DNA from: Cupriavidus alkaliphilus
Lineage (GTDB): Bacteria; Pseudomonadota; Gammaproteobacteria; Burkholderiales; Burkholderiaceae
Direction: 5' to 3'
Length of the DNA: 64,000 nt
Assembly (NCBI RefSeq): GCF_900094595.1
Contig: NZ_FMAD01000010.1
Location: 124,001-188,000 of the forward strand
The translations under genes and the position numbers were made by a program. Below, piece after piece: positions 38,417 through 46,806 of this stretch. How positions within the stretch are numbered: the first letter of the stretch is position 1; each line of letters opens with the position of its first letter. The notes under the pieces were generated by a model. That model ran no database searches, was not told where the DNA came from, and worked only from the letters and a program-made list of their open reading frames with translations.

Positions 38417-39022
38417 ATGCGCCCCAACCCTCATCACCGCCGCGCGGTGGCCGATGCCAATGCGCTGCACGCGCTGACGCGGCGCGGCTTCCTCAAGGTG
38501 GGCCTTGGCTTGTCGGCCGCGCTGGCGTGTACCGCGCTGGTGCCGTCGCTGGCCGGCTGCTCGTCCGCCGATCCCGCCCCGCAGGCGGGCATGTCGTTCC
38601 TGCGCCCGGACGACGTGGCGATGTTCCACGCGCTGCTGCCGGCCATCGTCACCGAACTGGCCGAAGCCCCGCCGCCGCGCCAGGCCGCGCTGGCGCACGA
38701 CGCGCTGCGCAATATCGACGCCACCTGCGCCGCGATGGGCGCGAACGCGCAGGTCGAGCTGCGCAAGCTGTTCGGCCTGCTGGCCAGCACGCCGCTGCGC
38801 TGGGCGCTGACCGGCATCCGCCAGGACTGGAACGCCGCCACGCCGGCGCAGGTGCAGGCCTTCCTGGCGCGCTGGCGCGCCAGCCGCCTGGCCACGCTCA
38901 ATGCCGGCGCGGTGGTGCTGGTCAAGCTCGCCAGCGTGGGCTACTACGCGCTGCCGGCCGCCTGGGCGGGCAGCGGCTATCCCGGGCCCAACGCGGCCAT
39001 CTACCAGGCGCTGCACGCCTGA
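38417..39022 (+). CDS. Tat-exported small subunit of a GMC dehydrogenase
   Basis: The 201-aa protein begins with a twin-arginine signal (TRRGFLKVGLGLSAA) ending in a lipobox-like SLAGC. The mature part is helical, with FLRPDDVAMFHALLPAIV, like the small subunits (gluconate-2-dehydrogenase subunit 3 type) that accompany membrane GMC dehydrogenases. AAGGA lies before the ATG. It ends 7 bp before the GMC gene and would carry it through the Tat pathway by hitch-hiking, since the large subunit has no signal of its own. Confidence 0.82.
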   Translation: MRPNPHHRRAVADANALHALTRRGFLKVGLGLSAALACTALVPSLAGCSSADPAPQAGMSFLRPDDVAMFHALLPAIVTELAEAPPPRQAALAHDALRNIDATCAAMGANAQVELRKLFGLLASTPLRWALTGIRQDWNAATPAQVQAFLARWRASRLATLNAGAVVLVKLASVGYYALPAAWAGSGYPGPNAAIYQALHA

Positions 39023-39029
39023 CCCCGAC

Positions 39030-40625
39030 ATGGCCATCGACAATCTCTACGATGCCGGCATCGCCGCCGGCTGGAAGGTCTTCGACGCCAGCACCTTCAC
39101 CGCCCCGCGCACGCTCGATGCCGACGTCGTCATCGTCGGCAGCGGCGCGGGCGGCGGCATCAGCGCCGAGGCCCTCAGCCGCGCCGGCCTGCGCGTGGTG
39201 CTGCTGGAAGAGGGCGCGCTGCGCACCTCCGACAGCTTCCGCGACATGGACGAGAACCGCGCCTACCGCGAGCTGTACCAGGAGGCCGCGGCGCGTACCA
39301 CCGCCGACGGCGCCATCGCCATCCTGCAGGGCCGCGCGGTCGGCGGCAGCACCACGGTCAACTGGTCGTCGAGCTTCCGCACGCCGCCGCAGACGCTGGC
39401 GCACTGGGCCACGCACCACGCCGTCACCGGCCACGGCGAGGCCGAGATGGCGCCATGGTTCCAGCAGGTGGAAGCGCGCCTGGGTATCGCCCCGTGGGCG
39501 ATGGCGCCCAACCCCAACAACGACGTGCTGCGGCGCGGCTGCGAGACGCTGGGCTGGGAATGGCACGTGATCCCGCGCAACGTGAAGGGCTGCTGGAACT
39601 CGGGCTATTGCGGCTTTGGCTGCCCGGTCAACGCCAAGCAGTCGATGCTGGTCTCGACCATTCCCGCGGCGCTGGCCAGCGGGGCAACGCTGGTGCACCG
39701 CGTGCGGGTGCGCGCGCTCGACCACGACGGCAAACGCGTGCGCTCCGTCACCGGCGAAGCGCTGGGCGCCGACGGCTATACGCCCACCGGCATCAGCGTG
39801 GTCGTGCGCGCCCGGCACGTGGTCGCCGCCGGCGGCGCCATCAACACGCCGGCATTGCTGCTGCGCTCAGGCGTGCCGGACCCGCATCAGCGGCTGGGAC
39901 AGCGAACGTTTATCCACCCGGTGAATATCAGCATCGCCAAAATGCCGGAGCGCATTGATCCCTATTATGGAGCGCCACAGTCGGTTGCCTCTGACCATTT
40001 CCAGTGGAAGGACGGCGCGACCGGGCCGATGGGCTACAAGCTCGAGGTGCCGCCGATGTTTCCGGGCATCAGTGCCGGCGTGGTCAACGGCGTAGGCGAG
40101 GCGCTGCGCCGCGACATGGCGCAGCTGCCGCATACCAACGCCATGCTGGCGCTGCTGCGCGACGGCTTCGTGCCGGACAGCCCGGGCGGGCAGGTGCGCC
40201 TGGCGCGCGATGGCAGCCCGCTGCTGGATTACGAAATGACGGACTACGCCTGGGACGGCGTGCGGCGCGCATGGCTGAGCATGGCGCAGACGCAGTTCGC
40301 CGCCGGCGCCGAACGCGTGCGGCCCGCGCACCTGGACGCCGCCGAATACCGCAGCTGGCCCGAAGCGCGCGACGCCATCGCGCGGCTGCCGCTCAAGCCG
40401 TTCCGCACCGCGCTGTTCACCGCGCACCTGATGGGCGGCTGCGGCATGAGCGACGACCCGCGCGGCGGCGTGGTCGACAGCCGCGGCCGCCATCACCAGC
40501 TGGCCAACCTGTCGGTGTTCGATGGCTCGGTGTTCCCGACCAGCGTGGGTGCGAACCCGCAATTGTCGGTGTTCGCGCTCGCCGCGCAGAACGCCGACGC
40601 GCTGGCGCAAAACCTCACGTCATGA
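39030..40625 (+). CDS. GMC-family oxidoreductase
   Basis: The 531-aa flavoprotein has the FAD-binding VVIVGSGAGGGISA near residue 34, the GMC signature around GRAVGGSTTVNW, and a C-terminal block HLMGGCGMSDDP followed by FDGSVFPTSVGANP with the catalytic His/Asn region. A Cys-rich stretch (CWNSGYCGFGC, about residues 189-199) is common in the long-chain alcohol oxidase and dehydrogenase subgroup. It probably oxidises an alcohol, passing electrons to the respiratory chain through the small subunit. The substrate is unknown. Confidence 0.9.
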   Translation: MAIDNLYDAGIAAGWKVFDASTFTAPRTLDADVVIVGSGAGGGISAEALSRAGLRVVLLEEGALRTSDSFRDMDENRAYRELYQEAAARTTADGAIAILQGRAVGGSTTVNWSSSFRTPPQTLAHWATHHAVTGHGEAEMAPWFQQVEARLGIAPWAMAPNPNNDVLRRGCETLGWEWHVIPRNVKGCWNSGYCGFGCPVNAKQSMLVSTIPAALASGATLVHRVRVRALDHDGKRVRSVTGEALGADGYTPTGISVVVRARHVVAAGGAINTPALLLRSGVPDPHQRLGQRTFIHPVNISIAKMPERIDPYYGAPQSVASDHFQWKDGATGPMGYKLEVPPMFPGISAGVVNGVGEALRRDMAQLPHTNAMLALLRDGFVPDSPGGQVRLARDGSPLLDYEMTDYAWDGVRRAWLSMAQTQFAAGAERVRPAHLDAAEYRSWPEARDAIARLPLKPFRTALFTAHLMGGCGMSDDPRGGVVDSRGRHHQLANLSVFDGSVFPTSVGANPQLSVFALAAQNADALAQNLTS

Positions 40626-40738
40626 TGGATTCGCGCGAGGCCGGCACTGCCTTGTCTGGTTGCGCAGCCATGCGGCCAGCGTGCCCGCTGCATGGCGCGG
40701 CGGACAATGCCGTGCGATGGCCCACACAACATCGGTTT

Positions 40739-40756
40739 TTAGAATGTCCATTCCAA
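40739..40756. promoter_or_regulatory. candidate TetR operator
   Basis: TTAGAATG-TC-CATTCCAA is an 18-bp near-perfect inverted repeat with one mismatch between the arms. It lies in the gap between the GMC gene and the TetR gene, about 140 bp before the TetR start. Its size and symmetry suit autoregulation by that TetR protein. Confidence 0.5.
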
Positions 40757-40897
40757 TTCAAGTCTTGTGAAACGCCCGAAGCCGTGGATAGGCTTCGTAC
40801 AGCTGTTTCAAGCATCCGTATGCCGTCAGAGCAGGGAGCGGACAGCGCAGCCAATTGCAAAGGGGTTTATCGCGGTACAGAAGAGAGAAGCGCCCCC

Positions 40898-41860
40898 ATG
40901 AAGACCGGCAAAAGCTCGGCAGGAGACACCAAGGCCCGGATTCTCGACGCCACGGAAAAGCTGTTCACCGAGGTCGGCTACGAAGCCACCTCGCTCAGGC
41001 AGGTCACGTCGCGAGCCATCGTCAACCTGGCCGCCGTGAACTACCACTTCCGCAGCAAGGACATCATGATGCACGCCGTGCTGAGCCGGCGCCTGGACCC
41101 GCTCAACGCGCGGCGCCTGGCGCTGCTCGATGCGTGCGAAGCGCGCTGGCCCGGCCACGCCATCCGCTGCGAACACGTGATGGGCGCGCTGTTCGTGCCC
41201 GCGCTGCAGATGGCGCGCGACCCGGCGGTGGGCGGGCCGTCGTTCCTGCGACTGCTGGGACGCGTGTATTCGGATACCTCGCCCTTTATCCAGCAATACC
41301 TGCTGGAGCACTACGCGCCGGTGTACGGCCGCTTCTTCGATGCCTTCGCGCGCGCCATCCCGGCGCTGCCGCGGCATGAGCTGGGCTGGCGCCTGCAGTT
41401 CGCGCTCAAGGCGCTGGCGGGCGTGCTCGCCGGCGAGGAGCTGGCCAGCCTGCTGCCCGCGTTCACGCAGGGCCGGCAGATGAGCGATGCGCACGTGCTG
41501 GCCCAGCTCACCGCGATGGTCGAGGCCGTGCTGAACGTGGCGCAGCCCGGCGCGGACCAGCTCTCGGCGCTGCAGTCGGTGTTCGAGCTGGGCGAGGACC
41601 AGCAGCACGGCGGGCCGCGCGCCGGCAGCCCCGCCGATGACCCGGATGCCAGCGTGGCCGCGATCGCGGCCACCATGGACGAGGCGGCCAGCCATGCCGC
41701 CGCCGCCCTCGGCAAGGCCCGCACCAGCGCACGCATCGTGCGCAACGTGGGCACCAAGCGTGCCGCCGTGACCAGCGTGCCGGTGCGCGCGCGCGAGCAC
41801 ACCGTGAGCTTTCCCAGCAACCCGCTGGATGACTGGATGCGAATGCGCACCAGGACATAG
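40898..41860 (+). CDS. TetR-family transcriptional regulator
   Basis: The 320-aa regulator has a TetR helix-turn-helix (ILDATEKLFTEVGYEATSLRQVTSRAIVNLAAVNYHF, residues 14-50). A ligand domain follows, and then an unusually long Ala/Arg-rich C-terminal extension beyond about residue 225 with no known fold. The ATG at 40898 was chosen because the domain begins about a dozen residues later. Its position in front of the exported-protein cluster suggests control of those genes. Confidence 0.9.
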   Translation: MKTGKSSAGDTKARILDATEKLFTEVGYEATSLRQVTSRAIVNLAAVNYHFRSKDIMMHAVLSRRLDPLNARRLALLDACEARWPGHAIRCEHVMGALFVPALQMARDPAVGGPSFLRLLGRVYSDTSPFIQQYLLEHYAPVYGRFFDAFARAIPALPRHELGWRLQFALKALAGVLAGEELASLLPAFTQGRQMSDAHVLAQLTAMVEAVLNVAQPGADQLSALQSVFELGEDQQHGGPRAGSPADDPDASVAAIAATMDEAASHAAAALGKARTSARIVRNVGTKRAAVTSVPVRAREHTVSFPSNPLDDWMRMRTRT

Positions 41861-42036
41861 TGGCTCGCGCCGCCGCCGGTTACCGCCGGCACGGCGCCGC
41901 CGCGCTCACGCAACCCGAACCGTCGATCCAACAGCGAGGCCGCGCCCCGGCCCGTGGACCCCGTGCGCCCGGCCGGCCTGGCCGCCGGCGCCGCGGTGGC
42001 CCCGTTCGCTCTGCCAGTCTTGAGGAGGAAGCTGCC

Positions 42037-42957
42037 GTGTCAATCCAAGCACCGATCAAGCCATCGATCAAACTGCACCACCTTGCCGCCGTCGCCGCCG
42101 CCGTGATCGGCCTGCTGGCCGCGCCGCTGGCGTATCCGCCCGTGGCCATGGCCCAGCCTGCCAGCGCTGCCGCCGCGACAGGCACGGCCTATGACGGCCT
42201 GCCCTCGGCACAGCAGGCCGCGCTGTTCTCGCGCCAGGTCGCCAGCGGCGAGCTCGCGCGCCTGTCCGATGCGCAGGTGCTGGCCGTGTTCCAGGCGCTG
42301 CAGCCCGATGCGCTGCTGAAATGGGCGCGCGCCGAGATGAACCGCTATCCCGAATACGAGTACTGGATGTCGCGCCAGGAACGGCTCAACGGCCAGTGGC
42401 AGGAACAGCCCGCGAAGATGCAGATCCGCTACCGCCATGCGCCGCGCCAGCTCTATGCGAAGTGGCTGCCCGGCGGGGCGCAGGCGGGCCAGGAAATCCT
42501 CTATGACGAGACCCGCCGCAAGGACGAGATGTACGGCCACCTGGGCGGCGTGCTGGGCTTCACCTCGATGTGGATCGCGCTGGATGGTTCGCTGGCGCGT
42601 TCGCAGTCCAACCATACCGTGCGCGACCTGGGCTTCCAGTACGTGCTGTCGATGCTCGAGCGCGACGCGAAATCGCTGCGCGCCGCCGGCCTGTCGGAGA
42701 AATACGGCAAGGCCGAGATCGTGCAGGAGCAGGGCGTGCGCATGGTGGCGCTGACCTGGGACCTGCCGGCCGGCGCGCCGCAGTACTACGCCAAGCGGGT
42801 GCAGCTGATGCTGGACCTGAAGCATCCGTATATCCGCGTGGAAACCGCGTGGGATGCCGACGGCAACATGGTCGAGAAGATCGTGTTCGACAAGCTGGTG
42901 CGCAAGACCTTCGAGGCCTCGGCATTTGATCCGGCCAATCCCGACTATCGCTTCTGA
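42037..42957 (+). CDS. exported DUF1571-like protein
   Basis: The 306-aa protein starts at a GTG with AGGAGGAAG upstream and carries a long signal peptide (to about residue 42, AYPPVAMAQPA). The mature part has YPEYEYWMSRQERLNGQWQE, a strand-rich core with QILYDETRRKDEMYGHLG-like sequence, and DLKHPYIRVETAWD. The pattern fits DUF1571-type periplasmic proteins whose fold resembles LolA or outer-membrane lipid-carrier domains. Function is unknown. It follows the TetR gene and precedes two DUF2957-like lipoproteins. Confidence 0.75.
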   Translation: MSIQAPIKPSIKLHHLAAVAAAVIGLLAAPLAYPPVAMAQPASAAAATGTAYDGLPSAQQAALFSRQVASGELARLSDAQVLAVFQALQPDALLKWARAEMNRYPEYEYWMSRQERLNGQWQEQPAKMQIRYRHAPRQLYAKWLPGGAQAGQEILYDETRRKDEMYGHLGGVLGFTSMWIALDGSLARSQSNHTVRDLGFQYVLSMLERDAKSLRAAGLSEKYGKAEIVQEQGVRMVALTWDLPAGAPQYYAKRVQLMLDLKHPYIRVETAWDADGNMVEKIVFDKLVRKTFEASAFDPANPDYRF

Positions 42958-43107
42958 CACGGCGCGGCGGCCGCGCCGTTTGGAACGGCCGCTCTATTGA
43001 CGCTGAAACCCGCGCGCGGCGACAGTCGCCGCACACGACAGGATCCGGACGCAGAGCCGGACGACCGATCCGGCAACAGGGGTCGCAGGCAAAACAGGAG
43101 ACAGGCA

Positions 43108-44463
43108 ATGACCATGTCGAGGCTTTGGCGCAGGACTTTGGTTGTGACAGGGGTGAGTGTTGCCGCGGCGCTGGCCGGCTGCGGTGGTGGCGGCGGCGAC
43201 GAGGACGCGCCGCGCGCCGGCACGCAGGCGCCGCCGCAATGCGCGGACACCGGCACGTGCCCGGCGCAGGGGCCGGTCACCATCGGCGGCCCGCCCGGAT
43301 CGCTGTGCCCGGCGGCGCTGGACTACGGCACCACCTTCACCGGCGGCTCCGGCGCGGGCGAACTCGTCAGGCTGCGCTTCGATACCGCGGCGCGCACGTA
43401 CCAGCTGGAGATCATCGAGTCGCCGGTGCCGAAGCAGCCCGGCAGCGTCAGCCCGACGCGCGCCGGCGTGACCTTCACCGGCACCTTCGCCAACCTGACC
43501 TCGCTGCCCACCGCCGAGCAGAACCGCTGCGCGGTGGCGCTGCAGACCGCCACGGCGTCGGACGGCGTCTCGCAGGCAACCATCGACAGCGCCAAGCCGC
43601 CGGTGATCTTCCTCGGCAACGGCGTCGCCGGCGGCGGCATCCCGGGCGCCACCATCTCCTATGCGGGCGTGCTCGGCCTCGGTGCGATCCCGGCCACCAC
43701 CTTCCCGTTCTATCCGGTGCTGGCATTCGCGCAGACCGAGACCGACTTCGCCAAGGTGGCCGGCACCTACAACCTGCTGGGCTATCACCAGGTGCCGTCC
43801 GGCGGCGCGCTGACCGCCTCGAGCCACTTCACGCCCGCCACCGCGCAGACCACCGAGACGCTCAACGCCGACGGCAGCTGCACCACGGCGAGCGGCAACT
43901 GCCGCAGCACCGGCAACAACTGGAAGCTGCGCAGCGCCGACGGCGCGTTCGAAAGCAGCAATGCCGACGGCAGCCGCCGCTATCCGTCGTTCCACAACCA
44001 GGCCATCACCGCCAACAATGCCAGCCGCGCCAGGGGGCTGATGGTGGTGGGCAAGCTCAACGGCGCACTGGTGCCGCTGCTGGTGCGCACCGGCTATGCG
44101 CAGATCTCGCTGTTGCCGCTGACGGTCAATGTCGACGATGAGTCGGGACTGGCGCTGATGGCGCCGGCCACCACCGTCGCCAGCGGGCAGCTCGATGGCG
44201 GCTATATCGGCTCGGGCAGCGACTTTGCCTACACCGCGTCGCTGGTCAAGGGCGCGCGCGTCGACCTGCTCGACCCGATGACGATGAACCAGACCGGCGG
44301 CTTCCAGCTCGACTTCACCCAGGCCGCGGCGGGCATGGTCACCACCACCGACAACAGCGGCACCACCGGCGCGCTGATCGCCAGCGGCCGCGTGTTCAGC
44401 CACCTGTCCGGCACCGGCGGCAGCAGCCCGACCTTCCGCGTGGGCGTGCTCGCGGCCCCCTGA
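43108..44463 (+). CDS. DUF2957-like lipoprotein, paralogue 1
   Basis: The 451-aa product has a lipoprotein signal ending AALAGCGGGGG, then a long beta-rich mature region. CPAALDYGTTFTGGSGAGELV and FAQTETDFAKVAGTYNLLGYH are shared closely with the next gene. The family (DUF2957) is restricted mainly to Burkholderiaceae and has no known function. An outer-membrane or periplasmic location is expected. It is 34 bp before its paralogue, so the pair arose by tandem duplication. Confidence 0.85.
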   Translation: MTMSRLWRRTLVVTGVSVAAALAGCGGGGGDEDAPRAGTQAPPQCADTGTCPAQGPVTIGGPPGSLCPAALDYGTTFTGGSGAGELVRLRFDTAARTYQLEIIESPVPKQPGSVSPTRAGVTFTGTFANLTSLPTAEQNRCAVALQTATASDGVSQATIDSAKPPVIFLGNGVAGGGIPGATISYAGVLGLGAIPATTFPFYPVLAFAQTETDFAKVAGTYNLLGYHQVPSGGALTASSHFTPATAQTTETLNADGSCTTASGNCRSTGNNWKLRSADGAFESSNADGSRRYPSFHNQAITANNASRARGLMVVGKLNGALVPLLVRTGYAQISLLPLTVNVDDESGLALMAPATTVASGQLDGGYIGSGSDFAYTASLVKGARVDLLDPMTMNQTGGFQLDFTQAAAGMVTTTDNSGTTGALIASGRVFSHLSGTGGSSPTFRVGVLAAP

Positions 44464-44497
44464 TCGCAGCGCAGACAAAAACAACGAGGAGACAACC

Positions 44498-45781
44498 ATG
44501 CAGCCCCAACGAAACAACCTGCCGCAGGCGCCGCGCCCGTCGACCGTGCCGGCGCGCGCGCTGGCCGTGACCGCCACCGCCCTGCTTGCCGCCTGCGGCG
44601 GTGGCGGTGGCGGCGACGACGCCCCGGCCACGCCCACGGCCGCGCAGACGCGCTTGTGCCCGGCCTCGCTGGACTACAACACCACCTTCACCGGCGGCAC
44701 CGGCTCGGGCGAACTGGTCAAGGTGCAGATCGACACCGCCCGCATGACCTGGCAGGTGACCTTCATCGATTCGTCGGTGCCGCGCCAGACCGGCACCGTG
44801 CAGCCCACGCGCAGCGATCCCACCAACGGCCTGAACGTGATGCGCGGCACGCTCAAGGCCGAGACCGGCCTGCCCACCGAGAAGCTGAACCAGTGCGCGT
44901 TCGAGCTGAGCGGCGCCAGCCTCGATCCGAGCCGCCCGGCCAAGCTCTTCGTCGGCGAAGGCGTGGCGGGCGGCACCATCCCCGGCGCACGCATCCAGTT
45001 CAACGGCGTGCTCGGGGCCGGGGCGGTGCCCGATACCACCTTTCCGTACTTCCAGTTCATCGGCTTCGCGCAGACCGAGACCGACCTGGCGAAGATCGCC
45101 GGGCAATACCACGGCGTGGGCTTCCACGAGGTGCCGTCCAAGCAGTTCCAGCTGGTGGCGCAGGACTACCGCATGGCGCTCGCCGCCGACGGCTCGTTCA
45201 CGGTCTGCGACAACGCCACCAATACCTGCGAGCGCAAGGGCAACAACTTCGTGCCGCAGCCCAGCGGCGCGCTGCTGTCGACCCACTACAAGGCCGAGAG
45301 CCAGCCGCCCACGCTGGGCAGCACACTGGGCAAGGCCTACCTGATCGTGGGCAAGCTGCGCGGCCAGCTGGTGCCGATCATGATCCGCGTGGGCTATGCC
45401 AACGACTCGCTCGCCAACGGGCCCCTGGGCGCCGACGACGAGATCGGCATCGGCATGATGGCGCCCGCCGTGGCGGTTACCGAGGGCACGGTCAATGGCG
45501 AATACGTCGGCGTCGACAGCAACTTCAACTACCGCGTGACGGCGCTGGTGGGCGCCGCCGCGACCATGATGGACCCGTTCCGGCCGTCCGATGCGTCGCT
45601 GGCGATCCCGTACCGGCTCGACTTCGCGCAGCAGGTCCCGGGCGTGATCCGCACCTCGCGCCGCGAGGCGCCCGCGGGCTCGGCGCCGACCGGCAAGCTG
45701 ATGTTCACCGGCGGCGTGTTCGGCTTCCTGGAGCAGCGCGACAACGGCCCGTACTTCACCGTCGGCGCATTCGTGCAATAA
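44498..45781 (+). CDS. DUF2957-like lipoprotein, paralogue 2
   Basis: This 427-aa lipoprotein has a signal ending LLAACGGGGGG. Its order of blocks matches the preceding gene: CPASLDYNTTFTGGTGSGELV, GEGVAGGTIPGARI, FAQTETDLAKIAGQYHGVGFH and a LIVGKLRGQLVPIMIRVGYA strand pair. It has clearly diverged from its neighbour outside these blocks. It is followed 80 bp later by the OmpW-like porin, and all appear to be one transcription unit. Function is unknown. Confidence 0.85.
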   Translation: MQPQRNNLPQAPRPSTVPARALAVTATALLAACGGGGGGDDAPATPTAAQTRLCPASLDYNTTFTGGTGSGELVKVQIDTARMTWQVTFIDSSVPRQTGTVQPTRSDPTNGLNVMRGTLKAETGLPTEKLNQCAFELSGASLDPSRPAKLFVGEGVAGGTIPGARIQFNGVLGAGAVPDTTFPYFQFIGFAQTETDLAKIAGQYHGVGFHEVPSKQFQLVAQDYRMALAADGSFTVCDNATNTCERKGNNFVPQPSGALLSTHYKAESQPPTLGSTLGKAYLIVGKLRGQLVPIMIRVGYANDSLANGPLGADDEIGIGMMAPAVAVTEGTVNGEYVGVDSNFNYRVTALVGAAATMMDPFRPSDASLAIPYRLDFAQQVPGVIRTSRREAPAGSAPTGKLMFTGGVFGFLEQRDNGPYFTVGAFVQ

Positions 45782-45861
45782 GCCGGCCAGGCCCGGGGCC
45801 ATCGCAGCCCCGGCGCTTCCATCGATGCATCACCAGTGACTTCACTGCCCGGGGACACAAC

Positions 45862-46701
45862 ATGAAGACCTTGCACCTGACGCTCGTGCTGGTGCTGGCC
45901 GCGCTGGCCAGCATCGCCATGCCTGCCCACGCCCAGAAGAAGGGCGACAACGTGGTCTCGGCCGGCTGGTTCCATATCCGGACCCACGGCCAGAGCGATC
46001 CGCTCACCACCTCGCTGCTGGACGTGCCGATCAACTACCCGCTCGGGCTGCCGTCGAGCTTCACGGCGCCGGGCAGCAGCATCTCGTCGTCCAACGCCAA
46101 TACGCTGGGGCTGACCTTCAGCCACTTCGTCACCGACCATATCGCCATCACCGCGGTGGGCGGCATCCCGCCCGAGTTCAAGCTCTATGGCCATGGCGAA
46201 CTGATCCCGCCCGGCCCGGCCGGCGCGCTCGGCCGCCAGAGCCTGGGCGACCCGTCGCTGAACCCGATCATCACCAAGGCGCGCCAGTGGAGCCCGGCGG
46301 CGATGGTGCAGTATCACTTCCTGGAGCCGGGCACGCGCTTCCGGCCGTTCCTGGGGCTCGGGGTCTCGTACAACTTCTTTACCAACATCGAAGTCAATCC
46401 GGCCTTCGCCAGCTCGGTCAACAACAACCTCGGCGCCATCCTGGCCGCGGGCGCGGGCATTCCGGGGCCGACTTCGGTCAGCGCCGATGCCTCGTCGTCG
46501 TGGGCGCCGGTCTTCAATATCGGCGGCACCTACAACTTCAACGAACACTGGGGGCTGACCGCGGCGGTGACCTACATCCCGCTGAAGACCACCTCGACGA
46601 TGACGATCAAGGCGGCCAACGGCACGGTGCTGTCGACGTCGAAGACCAAGCTGGAGCCGAACCCGCTGGTGTTCTTCGTGGCGGCTTCGTACAAGTTCTG
46701 A
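45862..46701 (+). CDS. OmpW-family outer-membrane protein
   Basis: The 279-aa protein has a Sec signal (LVLVLAALASIAMPAHA) and then alternating amphipathic strands. GWFHIRTHGQSDPL, LGLTFSHFVTDHIAITAVGGIP and RPFLGLGVSYNFFTN are typical of OmpW, and the protein ends in Phe (FFVAASYKF), the C-terminal signal for BAM assembly. OmpW forms an 8-stranded barrel with a hydrophobic channel for small apolar compounds. It is the last gene of the exported-protein cluster. Confidence 0.92.
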   Translation: MKTLHLTLVLVLAALASIAMPAHAQKKGDNVVSAGWFHIRTHGQSDPLTTSLLDVPINYPLGLPSSFTAPGSSISSSNANTLGLTFSHFVTDHIAITAVGGIPPEFKLYGHGELIPPGPAGALGRQSLGDPSLNPIITKARQWSPAAMVQYHFLEPGTRFRPFLGLGVSYNFFTNIEVNPAFASSVNNNLGAILAAGAGIPGPTSVSADASSSWAPVFNIGGTYNFNEHWGLTAAVTYIPLKTTSTMTIKAANGTVLSTSKTKLEPNPLVFFVAASYKF

Positions 46702-46706
46702 GGGCG

Positions 46707-46736
46707 AAAAAAAACCAGTGGCCGAACCACTGGCTT
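46707..46736. terminator. bidirectional terminator
   Basis: CCAGTGG (46715-46721) pairs with CCACTGG (46727-46733). It is flanked by eight A residues on the left, giving a strong T-tract on the minus strand for the efflux operon, and by CTTT on the right for the OmpW gene. It lies between the two convergent units. Confidence 0.85.
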
Positions 46737-46764
46737 TAGTCGCATAAACCGCTGTCGGTGTACT

Positions 46765-46788
46765 CCCTCTCCCGCAAGCGGGAGAGGG
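46765..46788. repeat. dispersed palindrome, copy 4
   Basis: CCCTCTCCCGC, an AA loop and its complement, followed by GAGCAAAC as in copy 2. It lies between the bidirectional terminator and the end of the outer-membrane efflux gene. Confidence 0.82.
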
Positions 46789-46806
46789 GAGCAAACCCTC
46801 GGTGCT

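Noticed and set aside
40004..40897. Long N-terminal extension of the TetR frame into the GMC gene
   Set aside because: The extension is an out-of-frame reading of the GMC gene; the TetR domain starts at 40898.
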